NCBI RefSeq assembly: GCF_037203705.1
Contig: NZ_JBBCAT010000002.1
Span: 372,001 to 436,000, forward strand
Length of the DNA stretch: 64,000 nt
From: Prosthecomicrobium sp. N25
GTDB taxonomy: Bacteria > Pseudomonadota > Alphaproteobacteria > Rhizobiales > Ancalomicrobiaceae
Direction: 5' to 3'
Position 1 is the first letter of the stretch. Each line of letters begins with the position of its first letter. Shown here in pieces: positions 57,236 to 64,000 of the stretch. The translations under genes and the position numbers were made by a program. Under the pieces are notes generated by a model. That model had not been told where the DNA came from, searched no databases, and saw nothing but the letters and a program-made list of their open reading frames with translations.

Positions 57236-58078
57236 ATGACCATAGCGCTGGCGGCCTCCGAGGCTGTCGCCCGGCCCTGGGGCATTCCCGCGGCGCATTT
57301 CGGCTTCGAGCCCGGCGGCGGCATCGAGAGGGTCGGCGAGGTGCGGTTCCGGCGGCCGGACACCATGGCGGCCGGGAGACTCGGCCTGCGGCTCGTACTG
57401 GCCGGGGAACCGGTGGCGGTCGAGGTGCATCCGCCGGGACGCGGCGGCGAGGCCTGCTACGTCCTGCAGGCCGGCCCGGAGGCGCGCATCGGGCACGGGC
57501 TGCGCAAGGAGGCGACAGCCGATGCGGTGCATGCCGCGCTCGACCTGCAGGTACTGCCCCGGCTCCTGCGCTGGATCGGCGTCAAGGCCGGGGACGCCTT
57601 GCCGATTCCGGCGGGGGTGCTGCATGCGATCGGCGGCGGCCTCGTGTTGGCGGTGGTGGGGCCGGAGCGTGAGGAGGCCCTCATCCTGCACGACTACCGG
57701 CGCGGGCAACCGCTCGACGTGGAGGCCGGGATCGCGGCCGCGGACCTCGGGCCCGGGCCCGACATCCCGGGATCCGTCCAGGTGGACCAGGGGCGGACGG
57801 TGCTGGTCGAAGGGCCGGACCTGGTGCTCGAACGGGTTGTCCTGCAGCCGGGCCGGCCGTGTCGGCTGGAGTTCGCGGAGGAGACTTGGGTACTGGTGGT
57901 GGCGGGCGAAGGACGGCTCGGCGGGGCCATGCCGCTGCCGAGTTTCGCGGCGGCCGTGGCCGACGGCGGGGCCGCAGACTTCGAGCCGGGTCCGCGCGGC
58001 GCCACGCTGCTGGTCGCCTATGCGCGCGACCGCGTGCGGCCGGGCTTGGTACGGCCGGGAGTCCTGAGCCACCGCTGA
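57236..58078 (+). CDS. class I mannose-6-phosphate isomerase-like protein
   Basis: A 280-residue cupin protein of the type I phosphomannose isomerase family. The zinc-binding VEVHPPGRGGEACYVLQ region and the IPAGVLHAIGGGLVLAVVG segment with its metal histidine are present. The start is PWGIPAAHFG rather than the full N-terminus of ManA, so the protein is shorter than the classical 390-400 residues. It may interconvert fructose- and mannose-6-phosphate for polysaccharide or compatible-solute synthesis. A perfect EcfG promoter predicts stress induction. Confidence 0.8.
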   Translation: MTIALAASEAVARPWGIPAAHFGFEPGGGIERVGEVRFRRPDTMAAGRLGLRLVLAGEPVAVEVHPPGRGGEACYVLQAGPEARIGHGLRKEATADAVHAALDLQVLPRLLRWIGVKAGDALPIPAGVLHAIGGGLVLAVVGPEREEALILHDYRRGQPLDVEAGIAAADLGPGPDIPGSVQVDQGRTVLVEGPDLVLERVVLQPGRPCRLEFAEETWVLVVAGEGRLGGAMPLPSFAAAVADGGAADFEPGPRGATLLVAYARDRVRPGLVRPGVLSHR

Positions 58079-58085
58079 CCGGCCG

Positions 58086-58892
58086 TCAGCCGGCGCGGCC
58101 CTCCGCGGGGGCGAGCCTCGCGCGGGTGTCGAAGAAGAGCGCCTGCGCGATCAGCGCCTCGACCATCTCGGTCTGGAACGGCTTGGTGACCAGGAAGGCC
58201 GGTTCCGGCCGGAGGCCGGTCAGGAGCCGTTCGGGGTAGGCGGTGATGAACACGACCGGGACCTCGCGATCGGCCAGGATCTCGTTGACGGCGTCCAGGC
58301 CGGAACTGCCGTCGGCGAGCTGGATGTCGGCCAGGATCAGGCCGGGCGGGTCGTCGCGGGCGAGGAAGAGCGCGTCGCGGCGGGTGCGGGCGACGCCGGT
58401 GATGCGGTGGCCGAGCGCGCCCACCAGGGATTCCAGGTCCATGGCGATCAGCGGCTCGTCCTCGATGATCAGGACCTCGGTCCTCAGCTGGTCGGCGAGC
58501 TCGTGGCCGGCGACGCCGAGGAGATGGCCGAAGACATGGGTGTCCACGTCCAGGATGGTCGCGGCCTCGGCGGCCGAAAAGTCTTCGACGGCGACCAGCA
58601 GGAAGGCCTGGCGCGGATAGGGCGGCAGCGCCTGCAGGTTCTCGCGCGCCTTCGCTTCCCAGGCCGGGGCCTCGACCGGCACGGCGGGTCGAGGCGGGCC
58701 CGAAAGACGGGTGAACAGCCGGTAGAGCCCGATCCTCGGGCCCAGGTGCTGGGGGAAGACGGAGGGGTCCGCGATCACGGCGCGGAGCAGATCCGCGACC
58801 CGCGCATCGCCCTCCGTCTGCGATCCGGTCAGAGCGCGTGCGTAGCGTCGCAGATAGGGGAGATGCGGGGCGATCGATTCGGCAAGGGACAT
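58086..58892 (-). CDS. phyR: general stress response regulator PhyR
   Basis: A 268-residue PhyR: an N-terminal sigma-factor-like domain (about 1-130, without DNA-binding function) and a C-terminal receiver (about 138-255) with E144-D145, phosphoacceptor D189 (LILADIQLAD) and K237 (VTKPF). When phosphorylated, PhyR lures NepR away from EcfG. An exact EcfG promoter upstream gives positive feedback. It lies seven bases from the isomerase-like stop, convergent. The receiver has a threonine at 217 as usual. Confidence 0.96.
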   Translation of the reverse strand: MSLAESIAPHLPYLRRYARALTGSQTEGDARVADLLRAVIADPSVFPQHLGPRIGLYRLFTRLSGPPRPAVPVEAPAWEAKARENLQALPPYPRQAFLLVAVEDFSAAEAATILDVDTHVFGHLLGVAGHELADQLRTEVLIIEDEPLIAMDLESLVGALGHRITGVARTRRDALFLARDDPPGLILADIQLADGSSGLDAVNEILADREVPVVFITAYPERLLTGLRPEPAFLVTKPFQTEMVEALIAQALFFDTRARLAPAEGRAG

Positions 58893-58934
58893 GGGGGCTC
58901 CGGGCCGGCCACCGACGTGTCCGGCCTCAGGATC

Positions 58935-58960
58935 AACGTCTTTCGGCGAGGCACGGTTCC
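58935..58960 (-). promoter_or_regulatory. EcfG-type stress promoter of phyR
   Basis: Minus strand GGAAC (58960-58956), 17 bases, CGTT (58938-58935): an exact consensus match, 43 bases before the phyR ATG. Autoregulation by EcfG is well known for phyR. Confidence 0.85.
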
Positions 58961-59063
58961 GGGCCGCGAGGCCGGCGGCGCGCCGTCCTGCGCCAGGGGA
59001 GCCGCCGTCGGCGCGCGGATTGGGACAGCCCCGTCGAACAAAGCGGCGGCTCGGGCGTTTGAT

Positions 59064-59087
59064 GGAACCTCTGGCGTCTCAACCGTT
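59064..59087 (+). promoter_or_regulatory. EcfG-like promoter with short spacer
   Basis: GGAAC (59064-59068) and CGTT (59084-59087) are both exact but only 15 bases apart, one less than the usual minimum. It lies 19 bases before the GTG at 59106, making a very short leader. Its place in a stress cluster supports it; the spacer argues against it. Confidence 0.4.
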
Positions 59088-59105
59088 CCCGAAAGGGTCC
59101 GACCC

Positions 59106-59258
59106 GTGTTCGAGATCTCCCTGATGTTCCTGCTGGCCGGCCTGGCCGCCGCCGGTCTGGAGTATCCGCTGACTTCGGCCGCCGCCATCCTGCTCTCGGC
59201 CGCCTGCATGGCGCTACGCGTCGGCGAGGGGGCGCCCGCGGACGGCGACGACCGATGA
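59106..59258 (+). CDS. small membrane protein of unknown function
   Basis: A 50-residue protein with a hydrophobic body (LMFLLAGLAAAGLEYPL and AAAILLSAACMAL, probably two short membrane segments) and an acidic tail. GAAAGGG lies nine bases before the GTG start. It diverges from phyR and has a stress-promoter-like sequence upstream. No family is recognised. Confidence 0.6.
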   Translation: MFEISLMFLLAGLAAAGLEYPLTSAAAILLSAACMALRVGEGAPADGDDR

Positions 59259-59265
59259 AGGCGGG

Positions 59266-59544
59266 TCAGTCGAGAAGGTCGGCGAATTCGCGGTGCCGCC
59301 TCATCCAGGCGGCCGCATAGCCGCAGATGGGCGCGAGCTTCAGGCCTTCGCTGCGGGCCGTCTCGGCCACGCCGCGCATCAGGCGGTCCGCCGCCCCGGT
59401 GCCGCGCAGGGGGCGCGGCGCCTCGACGTGGGTGACGAGCAGGAGGTCGCCGCGCCGGCGGTAGTCGGCGAAGACGATCTCCCCGGCCACGTCGAGCTCG
59501 AAACGGCTGCGCTCGGGATTGTCGCGGATCTGGTCTGTCGACAT
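59266..59544 (-). CDS. small GNAT N-acetyltransferase (YjdJ-like)
   Basis: A 92-residue minimal GNAT domain. RFELDVAGEIVFADYRRRGDLLLVTHVEAPRPLRGTGAADRLMRGVAETARSEGLKLAPICGYAAAWMRRHREFADLL reads over about residues 14-91, with the acetyl-CoA loop in RGTGAADRLM. Members of this short family are dimeric or monomeric acetyltransferases of unknown target. An exact EcfG promoter (59568-59592) stands 24 bases upstream. Confidence 0.9.
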   Translation of the reverse strand: MSTDQIRDNPERSRFELDVAGEIVFADYRRRGDLLLVTHVEAPRPLRGTGAADRLMRGVAETARSEGLKLAPICGYAAAWMRRHREFADLLD

Positions 59545-59567
59545 CGGGTCCTCCCGCCTTCCTGGCC

Positions 59568-59592
59568 AACGCCCGGCGCGGCGGAGCGTTCC
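59568..59592 (-). promoter_or_regulatory. EcfG-type stress promoter of the GNAT gene
   Basis: Minus strand GGAAC (59592-59588), 16 bases, CGTT (59571-59568): an exact consensus match, 24 bases before the ATG at 59544. Confidence 0.8.
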
Positions 59593-59618
59593 CGCGCCGG
59601 CCCGTGGGCGAGGCCGGG

Positions 59619-60380
59619 TCAGACCCAGCCGCCGTCGACCACGTAATGCTGGTTGGTGCAGCCGGAGGCTTCGTCGGAGGCGAGGAAGACGGTGAACTTG
59701 GCGATGTCGGCGGGCACCATCTTGCGCTTCAGGCACTGGCGCTGCATCAGCTCCACCTCGCCCTCCGGGGTCATCCACTTGGTGATCTGGCGCTCGGTCA
59801 TGATCCAGCCCGGCGCGATCGCGTTGACGCGGACATTGTAGGGACCGTAGTCGCGCGCCAGCGAGCGTGTGAGGCCGAGCACCGCCGACTTGGCCGCCGT
59901 GTAGGCCGCCATCCCGCCCTGGCCGACCATCCAGCTGACCGAGCCGAAGTTGACGATCGCACCGGCGCGCGCCTCGCGCATGTCGGGCAGGACCGCCTGG
60001 GCGGCGAAGAACTGGTGCTTCAGGTTGACGGCGATGCGGTCGTCCCAGAGCTCCTCGGTGACGGTCTCGGTGGGGTGGCGCTCGTCATGGGCCGCGTTGT
60101 TGATCAGGATCTGGACGGGGCCGGTCTGGTTGCGGACCTCCGCGATCGCGCGCTTCAGGGACGGAATGTCGGTCAGGTCGCAATATTTGAAGGTCACGTC
60201 GCCGCCGGCGTCGCGACACCCGGCCACGACGGCCTCGGACGCCTCGCGGGCGATGTCGACGAACACCACGCGGCTCTTCTGGCGGGCGAAGTGGCGGACG
60301 ATCTCGGCGCCGATGCCGGAGCCGCCGCCGGTGACGAGCACGACCTTGCCTTCGAGGTCGGGGTAGATGGCGCCGCTCAT
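59619..60380 (-). CDS. short-chain dehydrogenase, probable sugar dehydrogenase
   Basis: A 253-residue classical SDR: NAD loop TGGGSGIG (about 18-25), NNAAH, catalytic S-Y-K with YTAAK, and a PGWIMTERQ segment after it. It is last in a leftward operon of dgoK, dgoA and GntR, so a galactose- or related sugar-1-dehydrogenase feeding the De Ley-Doudoroff route is likely. That substrate is inferred from context. Confidence 0.88.
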   Translation of the reverse strand: MSGAIYPDLEGKVVLVTGGGSGIGAEIVRHFARQKSRVVFVDIAREASEAVVAGCRDAGGDVTFKYCDLTDIPSLKRAIAEVRNQTGPVQILINNAAHDERHPTETVTEELWDDRIAVNLKHQFFAAQAVLPDMREARAGAIVNFGSVSWMVGQGGMAAYTAAKSAVLGLTRSLARDYGPYNVRVNAIAPGWIMTERQITKWMTPEGEVELMQRQCLKRKMVPADIAKFTVFLASDEASGCTNQHYVVDGGWV

Positions 60381-60420
60381 GGAATGTCTCCTCGGATCTT
60401 GGTGGTTGTCGTCGGCCGGG

Positions 60421-61185
60421 TCAGGCCCGGCTCTTCGTGAACGCGTCGCGGGTGGCGGCGAGGGCCTGGTCGATCAGGGCCGTCATGGTCGCGCGGGCGC
60501 CGGCGGCGTCGCGGGCCTGGATGGCCTCGAAAACCTGCCGGTGCTCGGCCAGGGGATCGCGCGGCAGGGTGCCGGTCCTCTGCTTGAACGTGGTGGTCCA
60601 GCGGATGGTGGTGCCGATGCCGCTGGAGAGCGCCGTCAGGGGCTCGTTGCCGGTCGCCACCAGGATGGCGTGGTGGAATTCGAGGTCGGCCTGCAGGGCG
60701 CGCTCGGAAGAGAGCCCGTCCCTCTCCATCAGGGTCAGGGCGGTGAGCATGGCGGCGAGGTCGTCGTCGGTCCGGCGTTCCGCCGCCATCCCGGCGGCTG
60801 CGGGCTCGACGATGCGGCGGAGTTCGAAGAGCGCATCGATCAGGCCGTCGCTCGGGGCAGCCTCGAGATGCCAGGCGAGCACGTCGGGGTCGATGATGTT
60901 CCACCGGGTGCGGTCGCAGATCCGGGTACCGGTCTTCGGCCGGCTCTCGACGAGCCCCTTGGCGGCGAGGATGCGCACCGCCTCCCGGTAGGCGGTGCGC
61001 GAGACCGAGAGCTGCTGGCTGAACAGGTCCTCGTTGGGCAGCACGTCGCCCGGCCGGTAGCGGCCGCCCACGATCGCGACCGCGAGGTCGTGCGCGATGG
61101 AGCCGTGCAGGCGACGGCGGTCGTTCGGCGCCGTCGGCACCGCCGCGGCGCGGCGTTCCGGCCGGACTTTCTCCCTGAGGCTCAT
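60421..61185 (-). CDS. GntR family regulator (FadR subfamily)
   Basis: A 254-residue regulator: winged helix (about 20-95, with GDVLPNEDLFSQQLSVSRTAYREAVRILAAKGLVESRPKTGTRI across residues 42-85) and an FCD domain (about 105-235). It lies between dgoA and the SDR gene and probably represses this operon in the absence of galactonate or its keto-deoxy acid. A candidate site is TTCTCGGACAA at 62781. Confidence 0.93.
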   Translation of the reverse strand: MSLREKVRPERRAAAVPTAPNDRRRLHGSIAHDLAVAIVGGRYRPGDVLPNEDLFSQQLSVSRTAYREAVRILAAKGLVESRPKTGTRICDRTRWNIIDPDVLAWHLEAAPSDGLIDALFELRRIVEPAAAGMAAERRTDDDLAAMLTALTLMERDGLSSERALQADLEFHHAILVATGNEPLTALSSGIGTTIRWTTTFKQRTGTLPRDPLAEHRQVFEAIQARDAAGARATMTALIDQALAATRDAFTKSRA

Positions 61186-61228
61186 GGCAATTCCCCCCTG
61201 ACGAGAAGGCCCGATGCGATCCCGCGAA

Positions 61229-61858
61229 TCAAGCGCCCACTCCGCCGCGCCACGTCGCCACGAAGGCCTCGGCGCGCGTGCCGACGTCGCGGGCCGTCAT
61301 GCCGGGCTTGTAGAGGGCGGATCCGAGACCGAAGCCGTCGGCGCCCGCCGCCCGGTAGGGCGCCATGCGGGCGGGGTCGATGCCGCCCACCGGCAGGAGG
61401 CGCGTGCCGGGCGGCAGCACCGCGCGCCAGGCCTTCAGTACCTCCGGCGGAAGACCCTCGGCGGGGAAGAGCTTGACCCCGTCGGCGCCGGCCGCGAGGG
61501 CCGCGAAGGCCTCCGTCGGAGTCGCGGCTCCCGGCAGCGAGGCGAGGCCCGCCGCCTTGGTGGCGCGGATCACGGCCGGGTCGGTGTTGGGCGAGACGAC
61601 GAGCCCCGCGCCGGTCGCCGCGACGGCCTGCGCCTCGGCGGGCGTGAGCACCGTCCCGGCGCCGAAGAGGGCGGCCTCGCCGAAGCGGCGGACCAGGCCG
61701 GCGATGGTGGCGAACGGGTCGGGAGAGTTGAGCGGCACCTCGATCAGTCGGAAGCCGGCCTCGACCAGGGCGGCGACGACCGGCTCCGCCTCGTCGGTGC
61801 GGATGCCGCGCAGGATGGCCACCAGGGGCAGGGCCGCGAAGGCCTCGTCGAAGGTCAC
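61229..61858 (-). CDS. dgoA: 2-dehydro-3-deoxy-6-phosphogalactonate aldolase
   Basis: A 209-residue KDPG/KDPGal-type class I aldolase, giving pyruvate and glyceraldehyde 3-phosphate. PLVAILRGIRTDEAEPV, the EVPLNSPDP motif and the Schiff-base lysine in DGVKLFPAE are present. The LNSPDP form and the neighbour dgoK favour galactonate over gluconate. GTG 61858 overlaps the dgoK stop by four bases (GTGA). Confidence 0.94.
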   Translation of the reverse strand: MTFDEAFAALPLVAILRGIRTDEAEPVVAALVEAGFRLIEVPLNSPDPFATIAGLVRRFGEAALFGAGTVLTPAEAQAVAATGAGLVVSPNTDPAVIRATKAAGLASLPGAATPTEAFAALAAGADGVKLFPAEGLPPEVLKAWRAVLPPGTRLLPVGGIDPARMAPYRAAGADGFGLGSALYKPGMTARDVGTRAEAFVATWRGGVGA

Positions 61859-62760
61859 GGAACCAACTCCATGGCACGCGCGAGGGCGAAGAGGCCCCGG
61901 AAGGCCGCGTCGGCCGGCCCCGGGGCGAGATCCAGGCCGAAGAGGCGGGCGGCGTCGCGGTAGAGGGCGGCGAGCCGCGGGTCTCCGACCACGACGGCGG
62001 GGAGGCTTCGGTCCAGGCCCGGCAGGGCGGCGGCGAGCTCGGCGCCGATCAGGATGCCGGACAGGTAGGCCGACACGGAGTGGGCCGGCAGGCGTCCGGC
62101 CAGCGGCAGGGTCCGGGCCGTGAAGACCGCGTGGGCGAGGGCCGGGTCGCGGCGCGTGCGCTCGACCCCGGCCGCGAAGGCCTCCGGGTCCGGCTCGTCG
62201 CCCTCGGCGAGCTGGCCGATGATGGTGTGGTGCCGGATCGCCGCGAACAGCTCGCCGGTCATGTGGGTGGCGAAGCCGGCGACGCGGCCGTCCCGCAGCC
62301 GCGCCCACTTGGAGTGGCTGCCGGGCAGGACCACCTCGGCGTCGTGCAGGCCCCCGGCGGCGCCGAAGATCTGCACCTCCTCGCCGCGCATGACGTCCGG
62401 CAGGCCGTCGGAATCCGCCGACGAGAGGCCCGAGACGAAGACGAGCGGCACCCGGTCCTCGACGCGCCGCGTCCCGCGGGCAAGGTCGGCGAAGCCGGCC
62501 GGGCAGGGCACATGCGGCACCTCGACCCAGCCGTTGCGGCTGCCGATCATGCCCGAGAGCAGGACGGGCAGGGGTCCGTGCCGGTCGAGCCAGGGTCCGA
62601 CATGCCGGAACAGCGTCGCCGCGAAGGCGCGGTCCGGCACCCTGGTGATGCCGTCCGGCCCCTGCGCCTCGGCCATGGCGCGGCCGTCCCCGGCCAGCAG
62701 CGCGGCGCGGAACGAGGACGTCCCCCAGTCGACGGCGATCAGGTGCGGCGTTTCGGTCAT
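61855..62760 (-). CDS. dgoK: 2-dehydro-3-deoxygalactonokinase
   Basis: A 301-residue DgoK of the actin-like fold, phosphorylating 2-keto-3-deoxygalactonate. AVDWGTSSFRAALL at the N-terminus, MIGSRNGWVEVPHVPCPAG and VVLPGSHSKWARL are hallmark segments. First gene of the operon dgoK-dgoA-gntR-SDR. Confidence 0.95.
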   Translation of the reverse strand: MTETPHLIAVDWGTSSFRAALLAGDGRAMAEAQGPDGITRVPDRAFAATLFRHVGPWLDRHGPLPVLLSGMIGSRNGWVEVPHVPCPAGFADLARGTRRVEDRVPLVFVSGLSSADSDGLPDVMRGEEVQIFGAAGGLHDAEVVLPGSHSKWARLRDGRVAGFATHMTGELFAAIRHHTIIGQLAEGDEPDPEAFAAGVERTRRDPALAHAVFTARTLPLAGRLPAHSVSAYLSGILIGAELAAALPGLDRSLPAVVVGDPRLAALYRDAARLFGLDLAPGPADAAFRGLFALARAMELVP

Positions 62761-62780
62761 GCGGGCCGGGTTTGCGGTAA

Positions 62781-62791
62781 TTCTCGGACAA
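62781..62791. promoter_or_regulatory. candidate GntR operator before dgoK
   Basis: TTCTCGGACAA is an 11-base near-palindrome (8 of 10 flanking positions pair), similar to the TTGTCNGACAA form of FadR-subfamily operators, 20 bases before dgoK. It lies in an 79-base gap between rbsK and dgoK. Confidence 0.35.
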
Positions 62792-62839
62792 AATAGCCCG
62801 CGCGGGCCGGGCCGTCACCGGCAAATCGACCGAGGTGCC

Positions 62840-63757
62840 TCACTTTCCGGCAAGCATGGCGTCGACTTCCGCCCGGGTCGGCATGGACGGCACGGCGCCC
62901 GGTAGGCCAACCGAGACGGCCGCCGCGGCATTGGCGAAGCGCAGGGCGGCGGCGAGGTCCTCGCCGCGGGCGAGTTCGGCGGCGAGCGCGCCGACGAAGC
63001 AGTCGCCGGCGCCGGTGGTGTCGACGGCGGCGACCCGATGGCCGCGCGCCTCGACCCGCTCCGCACCGCCGCCGAACGCGACCGCCCCCGCGGCCCCGAG
63101 GGTGACCACCACGGTGCCGCAGCCCGTCGCGCGGAGCCGGGCGGCGGCGTCGGCGACCTCGTCGGCACGGTTCGCATCGACGGCGCGACCGGCCAGAAGC
63201 CCGAGTTCGTGCTCGTTGACGACCAGGATGTCGACGAGGGGCAGCAGCGCGCGGGCCTCCTCGAGGGCCGGGGCGGCGTTGAGGAGCGTGCCGGCGCCGG
63301 CGGCGCGGGCCTGTTCGAAGGCGGCGCGGATGGCGGCGAGCGGGACTTCGAGCTGGGCCACGACCCGGTCGCCGGGCGAGAGCGGGACGGCGGCGGCGTC
63401 CTCGGGCCGGATCTCGCCGTTGGCGCCGGCCACCACCACGATGGTGTTCTCCGCCCTGGCGACCGTGATGACGGCCGTCCCGGTCGGGGTGCCGGGCAGA
63501 ACCCGGATGCGCGCGACGTCGATCCCGTCCCGGGCCAGGCCTTGCGTGAGCGACGCTCCGAAGGGGTCGTCGCCCACGGCGCCGACGAAGGTGACGGCCG
63601 CCCCCGCGCGGGCGGCCGCGACCGCCTGGTTGGCGCCCTTGCCGCCGGCGTAGCGGGCGAAGCCGGTGCCCGGGATGGTCTCGCCGGGGCCGGGGAAACG
63701 CTCGGCGGTGACCACGAGGTCCATGTTGATCGATCCGACCACGACCAGCTTCGGCAT
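62840..63757 (-). CDS. rbsK: ribokinase
   Basis: A 305-residue PfkB-family sugar kinase of the ribokinase type. Sugar-binding GSINMDLVV and YAGGKGANQAVAAARAG at the N-terminal half, and the catalytic DTTGAGDCFVGALAAEL near residue 250. Ribose is the expected substrate, but other pentoses are possible. The gene precedes dgoK by 79 bases in the same direction; no ribose transporter is visible. Confidence 0.94.
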   Translation of the reverse strand: MPKLVVVGSINMDLVVTAERFPGPGETIPGTGFARYAGGKGANQAVAAARAGAAVTFVGAVGDDPFGASLTQGLARDGIDVARIRVLPGTPTGTAVITVARAENTIVVVAGANGEIRPEDAAAVPLSPGDRVVAQLEVPLAAIRAAFEQARAAGAGTLLNAAPALEEARALLPLVDILVVNEHELGLLAGRAVDANRADEVADAAARLRATGCGTVVVTLGAAGAVAFGGGAERVEARGHRVAAVDTTGAGDCFVGALAAELARGEDLAAALRFANAAAAVSVGLPGAVPSMPTRAEVDAMLAGK

Positions 63758-63807
63758 GCCGTCCTCCCGTTTTCGCCGAGGGATAGCACGGATCGGCCGG
63801 GGCCGGA

Positions 63808-64000
63808 CTAGCGCAGGGGGACCTTCTCGGCGCCGCCGGACTCGGCCGGCTTCTGGCCGGGCGCGGCGGGCTGGGCCGGCTGGGCGGCGCGCGGGGCCGC
63901 GGCGAGGACCGGCAGGGCGATCGGCACCGGGGGCGCCGCGCGGCCCGACGCCGGCGCGACGGTCAGTTCCAGGAGGCGCGGCATGGCTTTCGGGTCGGTC
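63808..64000 (-). CDS. C-terminal end of a truncated reading frame
   Basis: An open frame runs off the window end and stops at 63808. The visible 63 residues begin TDPKAMPRLLELTVAP and then become alanine/proline-rich, ending with GAEKVPLR. Family not identifiable from this piece. Confidence 0.5.
   Translation of the reverse strand, partial: TDPKAMPRLLELTVAPASGRAAPPVPIALPVLAAAPRAAQPAQPAAPGQKPAESGGAEKVPLR

Overview
The window is a very GC-rich (roughly 70%) stretch of chromosome that looks alphaproteobacterial, most probably Hyphomicrobiales (Rhizobiales). The signs are the hemC-hemD-mic60-hemY block, PhyR (the alphaproteobacterial general stress response regulator), the glnK-amtB / aminotransferase / ftsK order, DUF2125, and Ku-LigD end joining. 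Genes are tightly packed with many 4-base stop/start overlaps. I see no insertion sequence, prophage, CRISPR array, rRNA or tRNA gene. The species cannot be named from the sequence alone.

Layout. 0-7.3 kb: nitrogen control (glnK-amtB behind a sigma-54 promoter), a DapC-like aminotransferase, ftsK and a LolA-like carrier. 7.6-17.2 kb: gluQRS, an AEC transporter, a lone receiver, a FemAB/GNAT-like protein, DUF2125, a degenerate methyltransferase, yciB, an isomerase, a PAP2 phosphatase, argG and a small glycine-zipper protein. 17.2-25.0 kb: a catabolic island of two facing operons, acnX-large/acnX-small/MFS leftward and dapA-like/GntR/TRAP dctPQM rightward, with a promoter overlapped by a 23-bp imperfect palindrome between them. 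25-33 kb: ispG, a strongly promoted periplasmic binding protein, ispA, mtgA, rpmF and a gamma-glutamyltransferase-like hydrolase. 33-38 kb: a catalytically degenerate GGDEF/EAL protein, a lysine-methyltransferase-like protein, EVE and YciI proteins, gpsA and tsaD. 38.4-44.1 kb: hemC, hemD, the bacterial mitofilin (Mic60) homologue and hemY. 44.4-48.6 kb: an orphan TRAP-type binding protein followed by a membrane GGDEF-EAL enzyme. 48.6-51.1 kb: folD, DUF167, YggT and a CtaG-like protein. 51.2-56.9 kb: two tandem Ku genes, ligD and topoisomerase IB. 56.9-59.6 kb: a stress-response locus. 59.6-63.8 kb: a De Ley-Doudoroff-type sugar acid operon (dgoK, dgoA, GntR, SDR) and a ribokinase.

The most interesting signal is regulatory. 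Perfect or near-perfect copies of the EcfG-type promoter (GGAAC-N16/17-CGTT) stand in front of phyR, a NepR-like 64-residue ORF, a mannose-6-phosphate-isomerase-like gene, an acetyltransferase, a 50-residue membrane protein, the first ku gene, topoisomerase IB, and the small glycine-zipper gene 40 kb away. This suggests that the general stress response of this organism directly controls its DNA end-joining set. No ecfG sigma factor and no cognate histidine kinase is visible in the window, so the locus is split from its sigma factor.

All calls come from reading the sequence and from knowledge of the families. No database search was run, and promoter and operator calls were made by eye, mainly in non-coding gaps.
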